DNA of 64,000 bases, from assembly GCF_003610255.1 (NCBI RefSeq), contig NZ_RAPS01000001.1:7653001-7717000 (forward strand), read 5' to 3'. The stretch is from Streptomyces sp. TLI_171. GTDB taxonomy: Bacteria; Actinomycetota; Actinomycetes; Streptomycetales; Streptomycetaceae. Made by a program: the position numbers and the translations under genes. Below the pieces are notes generated by a model, which was given only the letters and a program-made list of their open reading frames with translations, did not search any database and was not told the origin of the DNA. Below are positions 15,841-23,669 of the stretch, piece after piece. Numbering within the stretch: position 1 is the first letter of the stretch; each line of letters opens with the position of its first letter.

Positions 15841-17085
15841 TCAGCCCTTGAAAGCGGTGGTGCCGTTCGGGGTGCCCAGGCCGGTGGGACCGTCGTAGCC
15901 GGTGCCGGCCTTGCACAGGTAGGCGGGGGAGCAGGAGCCGTTGGAGCCGGTGGTCACGTCGAACAGCGAGGTGGTGTGGGCGTAGGGGAACGACGCCGGG
16001 CTGGAGCCGGCACTCGGGGTGCCGGCCAGCGCATAGACGCCGGCGATGATCGGGGCGGAGGCGCTGGTCCCGCCGTAGACGGCCCAGCCGCTGCCGCCGT
16101 AGGTCTGGTAGACCGCGACGCCGGTGGCCGGGTCGGCGACCGCGGAGACGTCCGCGATGGTGCGCTTGGTGCAGCCGGTGTCCTTCTGCCAGGTCGGCTT
16201 GGCGTCGTACTTGGAGCAGCCGGAGCCGGTGCCCTCGGTGGAGTTGGTGAGCCAGACGCTCTCGGACCAGCCGCGGGTGCTGGAGTCCTTCTTGAGCGCG
16301 GTGCCGCCGACCGCGGTCACGTACTTGGAGGCCGCCGGGTACTGGGCGCCGTACGCGGAGTCGCCGGAGGAGACGGTGATGGCGACGCCGGGGTGGTTGA
16401 AGTAGGAGCTGTCGTACGAGGTGTCGGCGGAGGACTCGGAGCCGCCGTAGCTGTTGGAGACGAACTTGGCGCCGAGGCTGACCGCGGTGTTCACCGAGGT
16501 GCCGAGGTTGGCCATGGTGGCGCTGCTGGCCTCCACCAGGATGATCTTGGCGTTGGGGGCGACCGCCGAGACCATGTCGAGGTCGAGCGAGATCTCGCCC
16601 GCCCACCCGGAGTTGTTCGCCGGCAGCGAGGAACCGCCGGTCTGGTTCACCTGCTTGAAGCAGCCGCTGGCCTTCGTGCAGGCCGGCAGCCCGTACTGGG
16701 CCCGGTAAGTGGCCATGTCCGACTCGGCGTTCGGGTCGTTGTAGGCGTCCACGATCGCGATGGTCATCCCGGCGCCCCCGTTGGCCGCCAGTTTGTACGC
16801 GCTGCGCAGATCGGCCGGGCCGAGGCCGGACGGGGTCAGGTTCGGGGTGACGCCGAGCGGCTGCACGGCCTCCACCGTGCTGGTCACGCGCAGCGCGTGG
16901 CAGGCCATGGTGTCGCCCTTGGCGAGCGTGTCGCACGCCCTGACCCAGGACGTGCCGTCCTTGGAGTGGACCTCCGGCGCGGTCGCCGCGCCGGCCGGTC
17001 CGGCGGTGGCGAAGGCGGAGAGGGCGAGGGCGGCGGCGCCCGTGACGGCGAGGCCCGTCCGGCGGGCGGCGGCGGAAATGCGCAT
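15841..17085 (-). CDS. Secreted sedolisin-like (S53) serine protease
   Basis: 414 residues from ATG 17085. A signal peptide (MRISAAARRTGLAVTGAAAL, cleavage after PAGA about residue 34) precedes the protease. Sedolisin catalytic elements are visible: Glu and Asp in GWAGEISLDLDM (about 160-171), the substrate-side YGGSE and VSSGDSAYG (oxyanion Asp), and the nucleophile Ser in YGGTSASAP (about 342). The calcium-binding end GTGYDGPTGLGTPNG is present. Unlike many S53 enzymes there is almost no N-terminal prodomain (about 60 residues). It should degrade proteins outside the cell. Upstream is a remarkable 48-bp palindrome. Confidence 0.88.
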   Translation of the reverse strand: MRISAAARRTGLAVTGAAALALSAFATAGPAGAATAPEVHSKDGTSWVRACDTLAKGDTMACHALRVTSTVEAVQPLGVTPNLTPSGLGPADLRSAYKLAANGGAGMTIAIVDAYNDPNAESDMATYRAQYGLPACTKASGCFKQVNQTGGSSLPANNSGWAGEISLDLDMVSAVAPNAKIILVEASSATMANLGTSVNTAVSLGAKFVSNSYGGSESSADTSYDSSYFNHPGVAITVSSGDSAYGAQYPAASKYVTAVGGTALKKDSSTRGWSESVWLTNSTEGTGSGCSKYDAKPTWQKDTGCTKRTIADVSAVADPATGVAVYQTYGGSGWAVYGGTSASAPIIAGVYALAGTPSAGSSPASFPYAHTTSLFDVTTGSNGSCSPAYLCKAGTGYDGPTGLGTPNGTTAFKG

Positions 17086-17233
17086 GGGGGATTGCCTCCT
17101 GTGGCTGGGGTGACCGGAAGCGTGCACGCCTCGCCGTGCGGGCGGATGGGTGTCCGGGCGCACGGCGGGGCAGGCTCGGCGGCGAGGATGGGGCCGCCGC
17201 CGGGCCGGGTGAGTCCGCGGAGCCCGAGGACTG

Positions 17234-17281
17234 GCGTTCGACGCTAGCCGGGCATGCACATGCCCGGCTAGCGTCGAACGC
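17234..17281. promoter_or_regulatory. Perfect 23-bp inverted repeat with 2-nt loop
   Basis: The arm GCGTTCGACGCTAGCCGGGC+ATG (17234-17256) is followed by CA and then its exact complement (17259-17281). Each arm contains a TAGCGT or its mirror, which resembles a streptomycete -10 box pointing outward, so a symmetrical divergent promoter/operator between the sedolisin (minus, start 17085) and Spo0M (plus, start 17486) genes is possible. A cruciform or bidirectional terminator is an alternative. Confidence 0.6.
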
Positions 17282-17485
17282 GGATCCGAACCAGCCCTTT
17301 ACCCCGCACCGCTGACCCTTGGTCAGCCGTCGCCGATTCGGCTGGGGAGTGTTTGCCTCCGCTTGCCGGTCCCCGGCGCTGACGGGCGGTCACGCCGCTG
17401 CGGGGGTCCGCCGATCGGTGGCAAAGCGGAGGCAAAGTACGATCGGTGCGCTCGCGACCCCGAACTCTGTGAGGAGAGACCCCGG

Positions 17486-18250
17486 ATGGTGTTCAAGCGG
17501 CTTCTCGGCGCCCTGGGCGTCGGCGGACCCACCGTCGACACGGTGCTGTCCACCCCGACCGTCCACCCCGGCGGCACCGTGCACGGCCAGGTCAACCTGG
17601 TCGGCGGCGACCGCGACGCCGAGATCAACGGCATCACGCTCTGCCTGGCCGCCCGGGTCGAGGTCGAGTACGAGGACAGCGAGGGCCACACCACCAAGGA
17701 GTTCGCCCGCGTCCAGGTCTCCGGCCCGCTCCGGCTGGCCGCGGGCGAGCAGCGTGCCGTCCCGTTCGCCTTCCCCGTCCCGTGGGAGACGCCGCTGACC
17801 GCGATCGGCGGCCACCACCTCGCGGGCATGGTGCTGGGCGTCCGCACCGACGTCGACATCGCCGGCCAGCTGGACCGCGGCGACACCGACCCGCTCGCGG
17901 TGCAGCCGCTCCCGGTGCAGCAGCGGGTGCTCGAAGCGCTGGGCGCACTCGGCTTCCACTTCCACCGGGCCGACCTGGAGGCCGGCCGGATCCACGGCAC
18001 CGGCCAGACGCTGCCCTTCTACCAGGAGATCGAGTACAAGGCGGCGCCGCAGTTCGCCCACCGCTGCAACGAGATCGAGCTGTCCTTCGTCACCGACCCG
18101 CACCGGGTCGAGGTGGTCCTGGAGTTCGACAAGCGCGGCATGTTCCGCAGCGGCGACTCGGTCCGCACCTTCGTCCTCGACCACGCGGCCGGCCAGCACG
18201 ACCTGACCGGCACGGTGGACGGCTGGATCCGCAGCGTGCTCGGCCACTGA
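17486..18250 (+). CDS. Spo0M-like sporulation-control protein
   Basis: 254 residues starting MVFKRLLGALGVGGPTVDTVL, the characteristic Spo0M/SpoOM opening, with GAGGAGAG upstream of ATG 17486. The arrestin-like beta fold shows HPGGTVHGQVNLVGG (about 29-43), FPVPWETPLTA, and a C-terminal VVLEFDKRGMFRSGDS segment ending with the EFDKR pattern. In Bacillus Spo0M affects sporulation signalling and cytoskeletal or membrane processes; in streptomycetes it is common and cytoplasmic. Full length, monocistronic, ended by a hairpin at 18272-18292. Confidence 0.92.
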   Translation: MVFKRLLGALGVGGPTVDTVLSTPTVHPGGTVHGQVNLVGGDRDAEINGITLCLAARVEVEYEDSEGHTTKEFARVQVSGPLRLAAGEQRAVPFAFPVPWETPLTAIGGHHLAGMVLGVRTDVDIAGQLDRGDTDPLAVQPLPVQQRVLEALGALGFHFHRADLEAGRIHGTGQTLPFYQEIEYKAAPQFAHRCNEIELSFVTDPHRVEVVLEFDKRGMFRSGDSVRTFVLDHAAGQHDLTGTVDGWIRSVLGH

Positions 18251-18271
18251 GCCGTGCTGCCCGGGCGCGAA

Positions 18272-18292
18272 CCGGCCGGCCCGCCCGGCCGG
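18272..18292 (+). terminator. Hairpin terminator after Spo0M
   Basis: CCGGCCGG (18272-18279), 5-nt loop, CCGGCCGG (18285-18292), 21 bp after the Spo0M stop. Confidence 0.55.
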
Positions 18293-18320
18293 GAGGATCG
18301 TCCGGCTGACGGCCGCACGG

Positions 18321-18968
18321 TCAGTGGCGGGCCGTCAGGTGGGCGGCGGCCGTTCGCCAGGCCGCGGTCACGGCGGCGCGGGCCTGGCGGGTGGCCGTCT
18401 CCACGTCGCCGTCGAGCGTCACGGGCGCCCCGATGTGGACGTGGACCGCAGGCCGGCGGAGGGGGGCGGTGACCAGGCCCGCGAGTTGTTTGGCGGTGGA
18501 CCCCGAGCTGATGCGGCGGGCGCCGGACTGGCCGAGCGGGACGACCGGCGCGCCGTCGGCCGCGAGCCGGGCCAGTCCGGTGCGGAAGGGGCCGGGCGCG
18601 CTGTCGGCGGCGTCCACCCGGCGGGGGAGTCGGCCCTCGGGGTAGATGACGACCACCCGACCGGCGGCCAGGGCGGCGGCCGCGTCCTCCAGCGCCCGGG
18701 CGGCCCGTTCGGTCCCGCGGTGCACCGGGATGTGGCCCTCGCGGACCAGCGCGCCGCGCAGCAGAGGGATCCGCCAGAGCCCGGCGGTCGCCAGGACGAC
18801 CGGCTCGACGCCCAGGCGGCGGACGGCGGCGAGCACCACGCCCGGGTCGACCAGCGAGGAGTGGTTGGGCGCGACGATGCTGCCCGGGGCCAGGACCGCG
18901 GACTCGTCCGTGGTCACGGTGAGCCGTCCGAGAACCGGGACGACGGTGCGGGCGACGGCGCTCAGCAT
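18321..18968 (-). CDS. 1-acyl-glycerol-3-phosphate acyltransferase family protein
   Basis: 215 residues. The PlsC acyltransferase signatures are NHSSLVDPG (HX4D catalytic His and Asp, about 36-44), a GALVREGHIPVHRG block, and YPEGRLPRR (acyl-acceptor phosphate site, about 111-119), followed by ADGAPVVPLGQSG. The enzyme would transfer an acyl chain from acyl-CoA or acyl-ACP to a lysophospholipid at the inner membrane face. Only a weak hydrophobic N-terminus (MLSAVARTVVPVLG) tethers it. It lies downstream of the TetR gene with a 150-bp gap; no partner is obvious. Confidence 0.88.
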   Translation of the reverse strand: MLSAVARTVVPVLGRLTVTTDESAVLAPGSIVAPNHSSLVDPGVVLAAVRRLGVEPVVLATAGLWRIPLLRGALVREGHIPVHRGTERAARALEDAAAALAAGRVVVIYPEGRLPRRVDAADSAPGPFRTGLARLAADGAPVVPLGQSGARRISSGSTAKQLAGLVTAPLRRPAVHVHIGAPVTLDGDVETATRQARAAVTAAWRTAAAHLTARH

Positions 18969-19118
18969 CAGGGGCCTTCAGGGGTCGGTGTCGGGTGCCG
19001 CGCAGTCGGCCGGACGCAACGGCCCGGGGCGGCACGCCCATGGTGGCGGCAGGGCGGGACGCCCGTCCTGAGTCCGGGTACTCATTCCGCCCGCACCGCC
19101 GGGCCCGCCGACGGGTGG

Positions 19119-19862
19119 TCAGCGGTCGCCGGAGGCTGAGCCTGACGAGGCCTGGAGGCGGAGGCCGGTGAGCGTCAGATCGAGCGCGGCGAGGAACTGC
19201 AGCCGGTCGTCGTGGCCGTCGAACTCGTCGACCACGTCGTGCAGGAAGGGGTATTCCTCGGCGTCGAGCGAGCGCCAGGTCTCGGCGAAGCGGCCGAGGA
19301 ACTCCTCGCGTTCCACCGTGCCGTCGATCACCGCCTGGGGCGGCTCCTGGCCGAGGTCGGCGGCGCTGCTGACCACCACGCCGACGACCGCCGTCACGGC
19401 GTGGAACCGCTGCAGCGGGGTGAGCGGGAGCCGCAGGGTCCGGCGGCCGAGTTCCTCGTAGAGCCGCAGGGAGTTGCCGGGGGCGTCGATGTTGCGCATG
19501 AAGCGCGAACCCAGCCACGGGCGGTCCACGACCGCGTCGAACAGCGTGGTGGCCATCATGCGCAGCTCCTCGATCGGGTCGCCGCTGCCGGACTGCTCCT
19601 CGATCGTGGCCAGCACCCCGGCGAGCACGTGGTCGACGGCGCGGTCGAGCAGGTCGTCCCGGCCGGAGACGTACCAGTAGATGCTGCCGACGCCGGTGCC
19701 GAGCCGGGCGGCCAGGGCGCGGAGGGTCAGGGCCGGTTCGCCCGCCTCGTCGAGCAGGGCCACGGCCGCGGTGAGGACGGTCTCGATGGAGTGCGAGGCC
19801 CGCTGACGTTCCCGGGACGGGCGGTCGGCGGGGCGCGATCGAGGACGTGTCATGGCCGACAT
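19119..19862 (-). CDS. TetR family repressor of the adjacent MFS exporter
   Basis: 247 residues from ATG 19862; a second ATG at 19853 is possible and neither has a clear ribosome site. The N-terminal DNA-binding helices read TVLTAAVALLDEAGEPALTLRALAARLGTGVGSIYWYVSGRDDLLDRAVDHVL (about 29-81; key part LGTGVGSIYWYV). The C-terminus is the TetR_C type that binds a hydrophobic ligand. It is divergent from a 14-helix MFS exporter with 88 bp between the two starts, and that interval holds a nested palindrome, so ligand-relieved repression of the pump and itself is the natural model. Confidence 0.92.
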   Translation of the reverse strand: MSAMTRPRSRPADRPSRERQRASHSIETVLTAAVALLDEAGEPALTLRALAARLGTGVGSIYWYVSGRDDLLDRAVDHVLAGVLATIEEQSGSGDPIEELRMMATTLFDAVVDRPWLGSRFMRNIDAPGNSLRLYEELGRRTLRLPLTPLQRFHAVTAVVGVVVSSAADLGQEPPQAVIDGTVEREEFLGRFAETWRSLDAEEYPFLHDVVDEFDGHDDRLQFLAALDLTLTGLRLQASSGSASGDR

Positions 19863-19880
19863 CCAATCACAATTGCAAGA

Positions 19881-19919
19881 TTATCGAACCTTGTTCTAGT
19901 CTAGAACGCAGTTCGATAA
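19881..19919. promoter_or_regulatory. Nested palindromic TetR operator
   Basis: Outer arms TTATCGAAC (19881-19889) and GTTCGATAA (19911-19919) enclose inner arms GTTCTAG (19893-19899) and CTAGAAC (19901-19907). Both are perfect and share nearly the same centre. The site lies between the divergent TetR and MFS genes and overlaps AT-rich promoter sequence, consistent with binding by two TetR dimers. Confidence 0.8.
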
Positions 19920-19950
19920 CGTGCCCACACCGTCCCGAGAGGAGGCCGCC

Positions 19951-21438
19951 ATGACCGCCACCGCTCCCGCACCCGCGGCCCAGCGCACCTATCCGTCCCT
20001 GCGCGCCGCGTGGATACCCCTGGCCGCGCTCTGCCTGGCCTTCTTCGTCGAGATGGTCGACAACACGCTGCTGTCGATCGCCCTGCCCACGATCGGCCGC
20101 GACCTCGGCAGCGGCACCACCGCACTGCAGTGGGTCACCGGCGCGTACTCGCTGACCTTCGGCGGCCTGCTGCTGACCGCCGGCTCGATGGCCGACCGGC
20201 TCGGCCGCCGGCGCGTCCTGCTGGTCGGACTCGCCGTGTTCGGCCTGCTCAGCCTGTGCGTCGTCGCCGTCACCGGCGCGGGCCAGCTCATCGCCCTGCG
20301 GGCCGGCCTCGGCATCGCCGCCGCGGCCATGGCCCCCATCACCAACTCGCTGGTCTTCCGGCTCTTCGACGACGCGGCGCTGCGGATGCGGGCGATGACC
20401 GTGATGATCGTCGTCGGCATGTCCGGCTTCGTCCTCGGCCCGCTGCTCGGCGGCACCGCGCTGGCCCACGTGAAGTGGCAGTGGCTGCTGCTCGTCAACG
20501 CCCCGATCGCCCTGATCGCGGCCATCGGCGTGCGCCTCGGCGTCCCCGCCGACCGGCCGGAGGACCTCACCCGCGACCGGCTCGACCTGCCCGGCGCCGT
20601 ACTGAGCGTCGCCGCCATCGGCCTCGCCTGCTACTCGCTGACCAGCGGCGTCGACCACGGCTGGCTCTCCGCCGCCACGATCGCGTCCGTCCTCGGCGCC
20701 GTCGCCGCGGGCATCGCGTTCGTGCGGCACGAGCGGCGCACCCCCTCACCCATGCTCGACCTGAAGCTCTTCTCCAGCGGCACCGTCCGCGGCGCCGCCA
20801 TCGCCCAGATCGGCACGGCCATCGCGATGGCCGCCGTGATGTTCGGCCTGATCCTGCACTTCCAGTACGCCTACGGCTGGAGCCCGGTCCGGGCCGGCCT
20901 CGCCAACCTGCCGATCATCGTCACCATGCTCGCCGCGACCCCGCTGTCCGAGGGGCTCGCCAAGCGCTTCGGCCACCGCGTCGCCTGCCTGGTCGGCGCG
21001 GCCTGCCTGTCCGGCTCGCTGGCCGGCCTCGCCTGGGGCGTCTCCCACGGGTACGCCGCGATCGCCGTCTGCATGGTCGTCATGACCATCGGCCTGCGCA
21101 CCGTCATGACCATCTGCGCCGTCGCCCTGGTCGAGGCGATGCCCGGCAACCGCACCTCGATCGGCACCGCCCTCAACGACACCGCGCAGGAGGTCGGCAG
21201 CAGCGTCGGCACCGCCGTCGTCGGCACCCTGTTCGCCGCCCTGGTCACCACCCGACTGCCCGGCGGCACCTGGGACACCGGCCTCGTGACGTCGTTCTTC
21301 CACGGCGAGCGGATCACCTACGCCGTGCTGGCCGTGATCGTCGGCCTGGTCACGGCCGGCGGCGCGCTCACCCTCACCGACTCGCACAGCACCGAGGAGC
21401 ACCCGGCCGAGGAAGAGCTCGTCGAAGCACTCGGCTGA
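19951..21438 (+). CDS. DHA2-family MFS drug exporter
   Basis: 495 residues from ATG 19951 (GAGAGGAGG upstream). The protein has about 14 hydrophobic helices. Conserved elements are the start LCLAFFVEMVDNTLLSIALPTI (helix 1, motif D1-like), LQWVTGAYSLTFGGLLLTAGS, GRRRVLLVG (motif A, DRLGRRR), and GTALNDTAQEVGSSVGTAVVGT in helix 11, all typical of EmrB/QacA (DHA2) pumps driven by proton exchange. It should export hydrophobic toxins or metabolites across the membrane. Control by the divergent TetR protein is strongly suggested by the operator at 19881-19919. A hairpin follows. Confidence 0.93.
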   Translation: MTATAPAPAAQRTYPSLRAAWIPLAALCLAFFVEMVDNTLLSIALPTIGRDLGSGTTALQWVTGAYSLTFGGLLLTAGSMADRLGRRRVLLVGLAVFGLLSLCVVAVTGAGQLIALRAGLGIAAAAMAPITNSLVFRLFDDAALRMRAMTVMIVVGMSGFVLGPLLGGTALAHVKWQWLLLVNAPIALIAAIGVRLGVPADRPEDLTRDRLDLPGAVLSVAAIGLACYSLTSGVDHGWLSAATIASVLGAVAAGIAFVRHERRTPSPMLDLKLFSSGTVRGAAIAQIGTAIAMAAVMFGLILHFQYAYGWSPVRAGLANLPIIVTMLAATPLSEGLAKRFGHRVACLVGAACLSGSLAGLAWGVSHGYAAIAVCMVVMTIGLRTVMTICAVALVEAMPGNRTSIGTALNDTAQEVGSSVGTAVVGTLFAALVTTRLPGGTWDTGLVTSFFHGERITYAVLAVIVGLVTAGGALTLTDSHSTEEHPAEEELVEALG

Positions 21439-21458
21439 TCCTCCGTCACGGACCGGAC

Positions 21459-21492
21459 CGCCCCGCTGGGACCTCCCCGTCCCACCGGGGCG
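21459..21492 (+). terminator. Hairpin terminator after the MFS gene
   Basis: CGCCCCG (21459-21465) pairs with CGGGGCG (21486-21492); an inner GGGAC/GTCCC pair strengthens the stem. Confidence 0.65.
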
Positions 21493-21638
21493 TTCGCGCG
21501 GTCGCGGCAGCTGTCACGGTCACGGTCACGGTCGCGGCTCAGGGGGCTCGGCTGCGGCGCCATCCGTTCCGGCGATCGGCTCCGAACAACGGACGGGCGA
21601 TCGCGGAATCGCCATCGCGGAATCGAGGAGGTCGACCG

Positions 21639-22883
21639 GTGGCCGGGAACGGATCGGTGGATGTCGTGGTGGTGGGCGCCGGCCTCGCCGGCCTGGCCTG
21701 CGCGCTGGACGTCGCAGCCGCCGGGCGGCGGGTCCGGGTCCTGGAGGCTGCGGACGCCGTGGGCGGGCGGATGCGCACCGATCCGCACCAGGGCTTCCGG
21801 CTGGACCGGGGCTTCCAGGTCTTCAACACCCGCTACCCGCAGGTGCGGCGCCGACTGGACCTGCGCCCGCTCCGCCTGCAGCCGTTCACGCCGGGCTTCG
21901 TGCTGGCGGGCTCGCGCGGCCGCTACCGGTTCGGCGACCCGCTGCGGCGGCCCGGCACGGCCGTCGACCTGCTGACCGGCCGGGTGGCACCGCCACGCGA
22001 CGCGGCGGCACTCGCCCTGCTGGGCCTGCGCGACGGCCTGCTGCCCGCCGCCACGCTCCGGCGGTCCCGGGACGTGACGACGCGCGCGGCACTGCGCGAG
22101 GCCGGGATCTCCGGCCCGACCGTCGACGGCCTGCTGCGCCCGTTCCTCGCCGGCGTGTTCCTGGAGGACGAACTGGTCACCTCCGCCCGGGTGTTCCACC
22201 TCTACTGGCGCAGCATGCTGCGCGGCACGCTCGCCCTGCCCGCCGCCGGCATCGGAGCGGTCCCGGCGGCGCTCGCCGCCGAACTGCCCGCCGGGACACT
22301 CGAACTCGGCGCGCCGGTGTCCGGCCTCACCCCGAACGGGGTCGAGCTGGCGGACGGCCGCCACCTCCCCGCCCGCCACGTGGTCGTCGCCACCGACCCG
22401 ATGACCGCGGGCACGCTGCTGCCCGGCCTGCCGGTGCCCGCGATGCGCTCGGTGACGACCTTCTACCACGCCGCCGAGCGAAGCCCGCTGGCCGAGCCGA
22501 CGCTGCTGGTCGACTCCGACCGGACCGTGCTCAACTCGGTGGTGCTGTCCGAAGTGGCGCCGGACTGTGCGCCGCCGGGCCTGTCCCTGGTGTCGACCTC
22601 GGTGCTCGGCACGACCGCCGACGAGGCCGGGGTCCGCCGCCGGCTGGCGGAACTCTACGGGTGCGACACCTCCGCCTGGCAGCCGCTGGCCGCCTACCGG
22701 ATCGCCGGCGCGCTGCCGGCGATGCCCGCGCCGCACCCGCTGACCCGGACCAGCCGGTGGGCGCCGGGCCGCTACGTGTGCGGCGACCACCGGACGACCG
22801 GCTCGGTGCAGGGCGCGCTGGCCTCGGGCGCGCGGGCGGCCCGCGAACTGCTGACGGACCTCGCCGCCCGGCCGGCGCGCTGA
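21639..22883 (+). CDS. FAD-dependent amine-oxidase/desaturase-like oxidoreductase
   Basis: 414 residues from GTG 21639 (GAGGAGG upstream). The N-terminal dinucleotide fold is VVVVGAGLAGLACALDVAAAGRRVRVLEA (about 7-35; key GAGLAG and terminal Glu), followed by VGGRMRTD and DRGFQVFNTRYPQ. The C-terminus closes the FAD site with YVCGDHRTTGSVQGALASGARAA. This is the short NAD(P)-binding flavin oxidase group near protoporphyrinogen oxidase and phytoene desaturase. Substrate unknown; likely cytoplasmic or membrane-peripheral. It stands alone behind a terminator. Confidence 0.9.
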   Translation: MAGNGSVDVVVVGAGLAGLACALDVAAAGRRVRVLEAADAVGGRMRTDPHQGFRLDRGFQVFNTRYPQVRRRLDLRPLRLQPFTPGFVLAGSRGRYRFGDPLRRPGTAVDLLTGRVAPPRDAAALALLGLRDGLLPAATLRRSRDVTTRAALREAGISGPTVDGLLRPFLAGVFLEDELVTSARVFHLYWRSMLRGTLALPAAGIGAVPAALAAELPAGTLELGAPVSGLTPNGVELADGRHLPARHVVVATDPMTAGTLLPGLPVPAMRSVTTFYHAAERSPLAEPTLLVDSDRTVLNSVVLSEVAPDCAPPGLSLVSTSVLGTTADEAGVRRRLAELYGCDTSAWQPLAAYRIAGALPAMPAPHPLTRTSRWAPGRYVCGDHRTTGSVQGALASGARAARELLTDLAARPAR

Positions 22884-23004
22884 GAGCGGCGACCGGCCTA
22901 CCGGGCCCGGCGCGGGGACCGCCTCCTCCCCGCCGACGAACGACCGCCGTACCCGCTTCCCCGCCGTCCGCACAGGCCGGTGGTCCGAACCGGCCCCGGG
23001 CAGC

Positions 23005-23252
23005 GTGGCTAGCCTGCCCGGCACGGGCTACACCACGACATTCACCGGCCGGATCGCCGTCGAACCGCCGCTCAACGAGCAGGAGACCCACTACCTGCGG
23101 AAGTTCGCCGGCACCCGGCGGACGACGCCCCGGACCGGTCCTGGTTCTTCACCCGCTGCTTCGACGCCACCGGCGCCGGGCTGCTCGCCTGCAGCGCCGT
23201 CAAGAACCAGCCGCCGAACCGGAAGTCCGCCCGACGCGCCGACGCGTCCTGA
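23005..23252 (+). pseudogene. Frameshifted remnant of a small conserved protein
   Basis: One frame reads GYTTTFTGRIAVEPPLNEQE then THYLRKFAGTRR, an opening I recall from a conserved streptomycete protein. From about 23121 the coding quality moves to another frame, DAPDRSWFFTRCFDATGAG followed by LLACSAVKNQPPNRKSARR and a stop at 23252. The two parts probably come from different regions or genes, joined by a deletion. Function of the parent is unknown. Confidence 0.5.
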
Positions 23253-23282
23253 CTGTCAGCGGCGGGCGGTAGCGTCCCGTCC

Positions 23283-23627
23283 ATGATCGACACGCGACCC
23301 GCCGCCACGTCCTGTTCGAGCGTTTCGGTCGGGGGGTGGCTGCCGTACCCGGACCCGGTGCCGCACCCGGCTCTCGGGGGGCGGCCCGTCACCCATGTCG
23401 CGGGGCCGCTGTGGCTGGGCCTGCGGGCGATGCTGCTGGGCCTGGACCCGGCGGCGGCCGAGCACGACCCCACCGCCGGGGCGTGCGACGTGCTGCGGCT
23501 GCTCGCCCTCGCCGCCCGCCCGGCGCCCGCGGGCGGCTACCTCACCGACCCGGTCGCCGACCTCGGCCACCGTCCGGTGCGGCTGCGTCCCGACGGCGCC
23601 GGCGGACTGCTGGCCGACCAGCCGTAG
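23283..23627 (+). CDS. Hypothetical 114-residue protein
   Basis: Begins ATG 23283 and reads MIDTRPAATSCSSVSVGGWL, with DVLRLLALAARPAPAGGYLT in the centre and GHRPVRLRPDGAGGLLADQP at the end. Third positions are nearly all G/C in this frame, which supports real coding, but no domain, signal peptide or partner is recognised. A clear ribosome site is lacking. It is convergent with the GH127 gene. Confidence 0.4.
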   Translation: MIDTRPAATSCSSVSVGGWLPYPDPVPHPALGGRPVTHVAGPLWLGLRAMLLGLDPAAAEHDPTAGACDVLRLLALAARPAPAGGYLTDPVADLGHRPVRLRPDGAGGLLADQP

Positions 23628-23669
23628 CCCGCGAGGAGGCCACGGCCGGGCGCGGTCGCCGAGGCAGGG

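Noticed and set aside
20010-22883. 957-codon frame joining MFS and FAD enzyme regions as a fusion
   Set aside because: Only the last 414 codons read as protein; the first part is out of frame with the MFS gene, and a terminator lies between.
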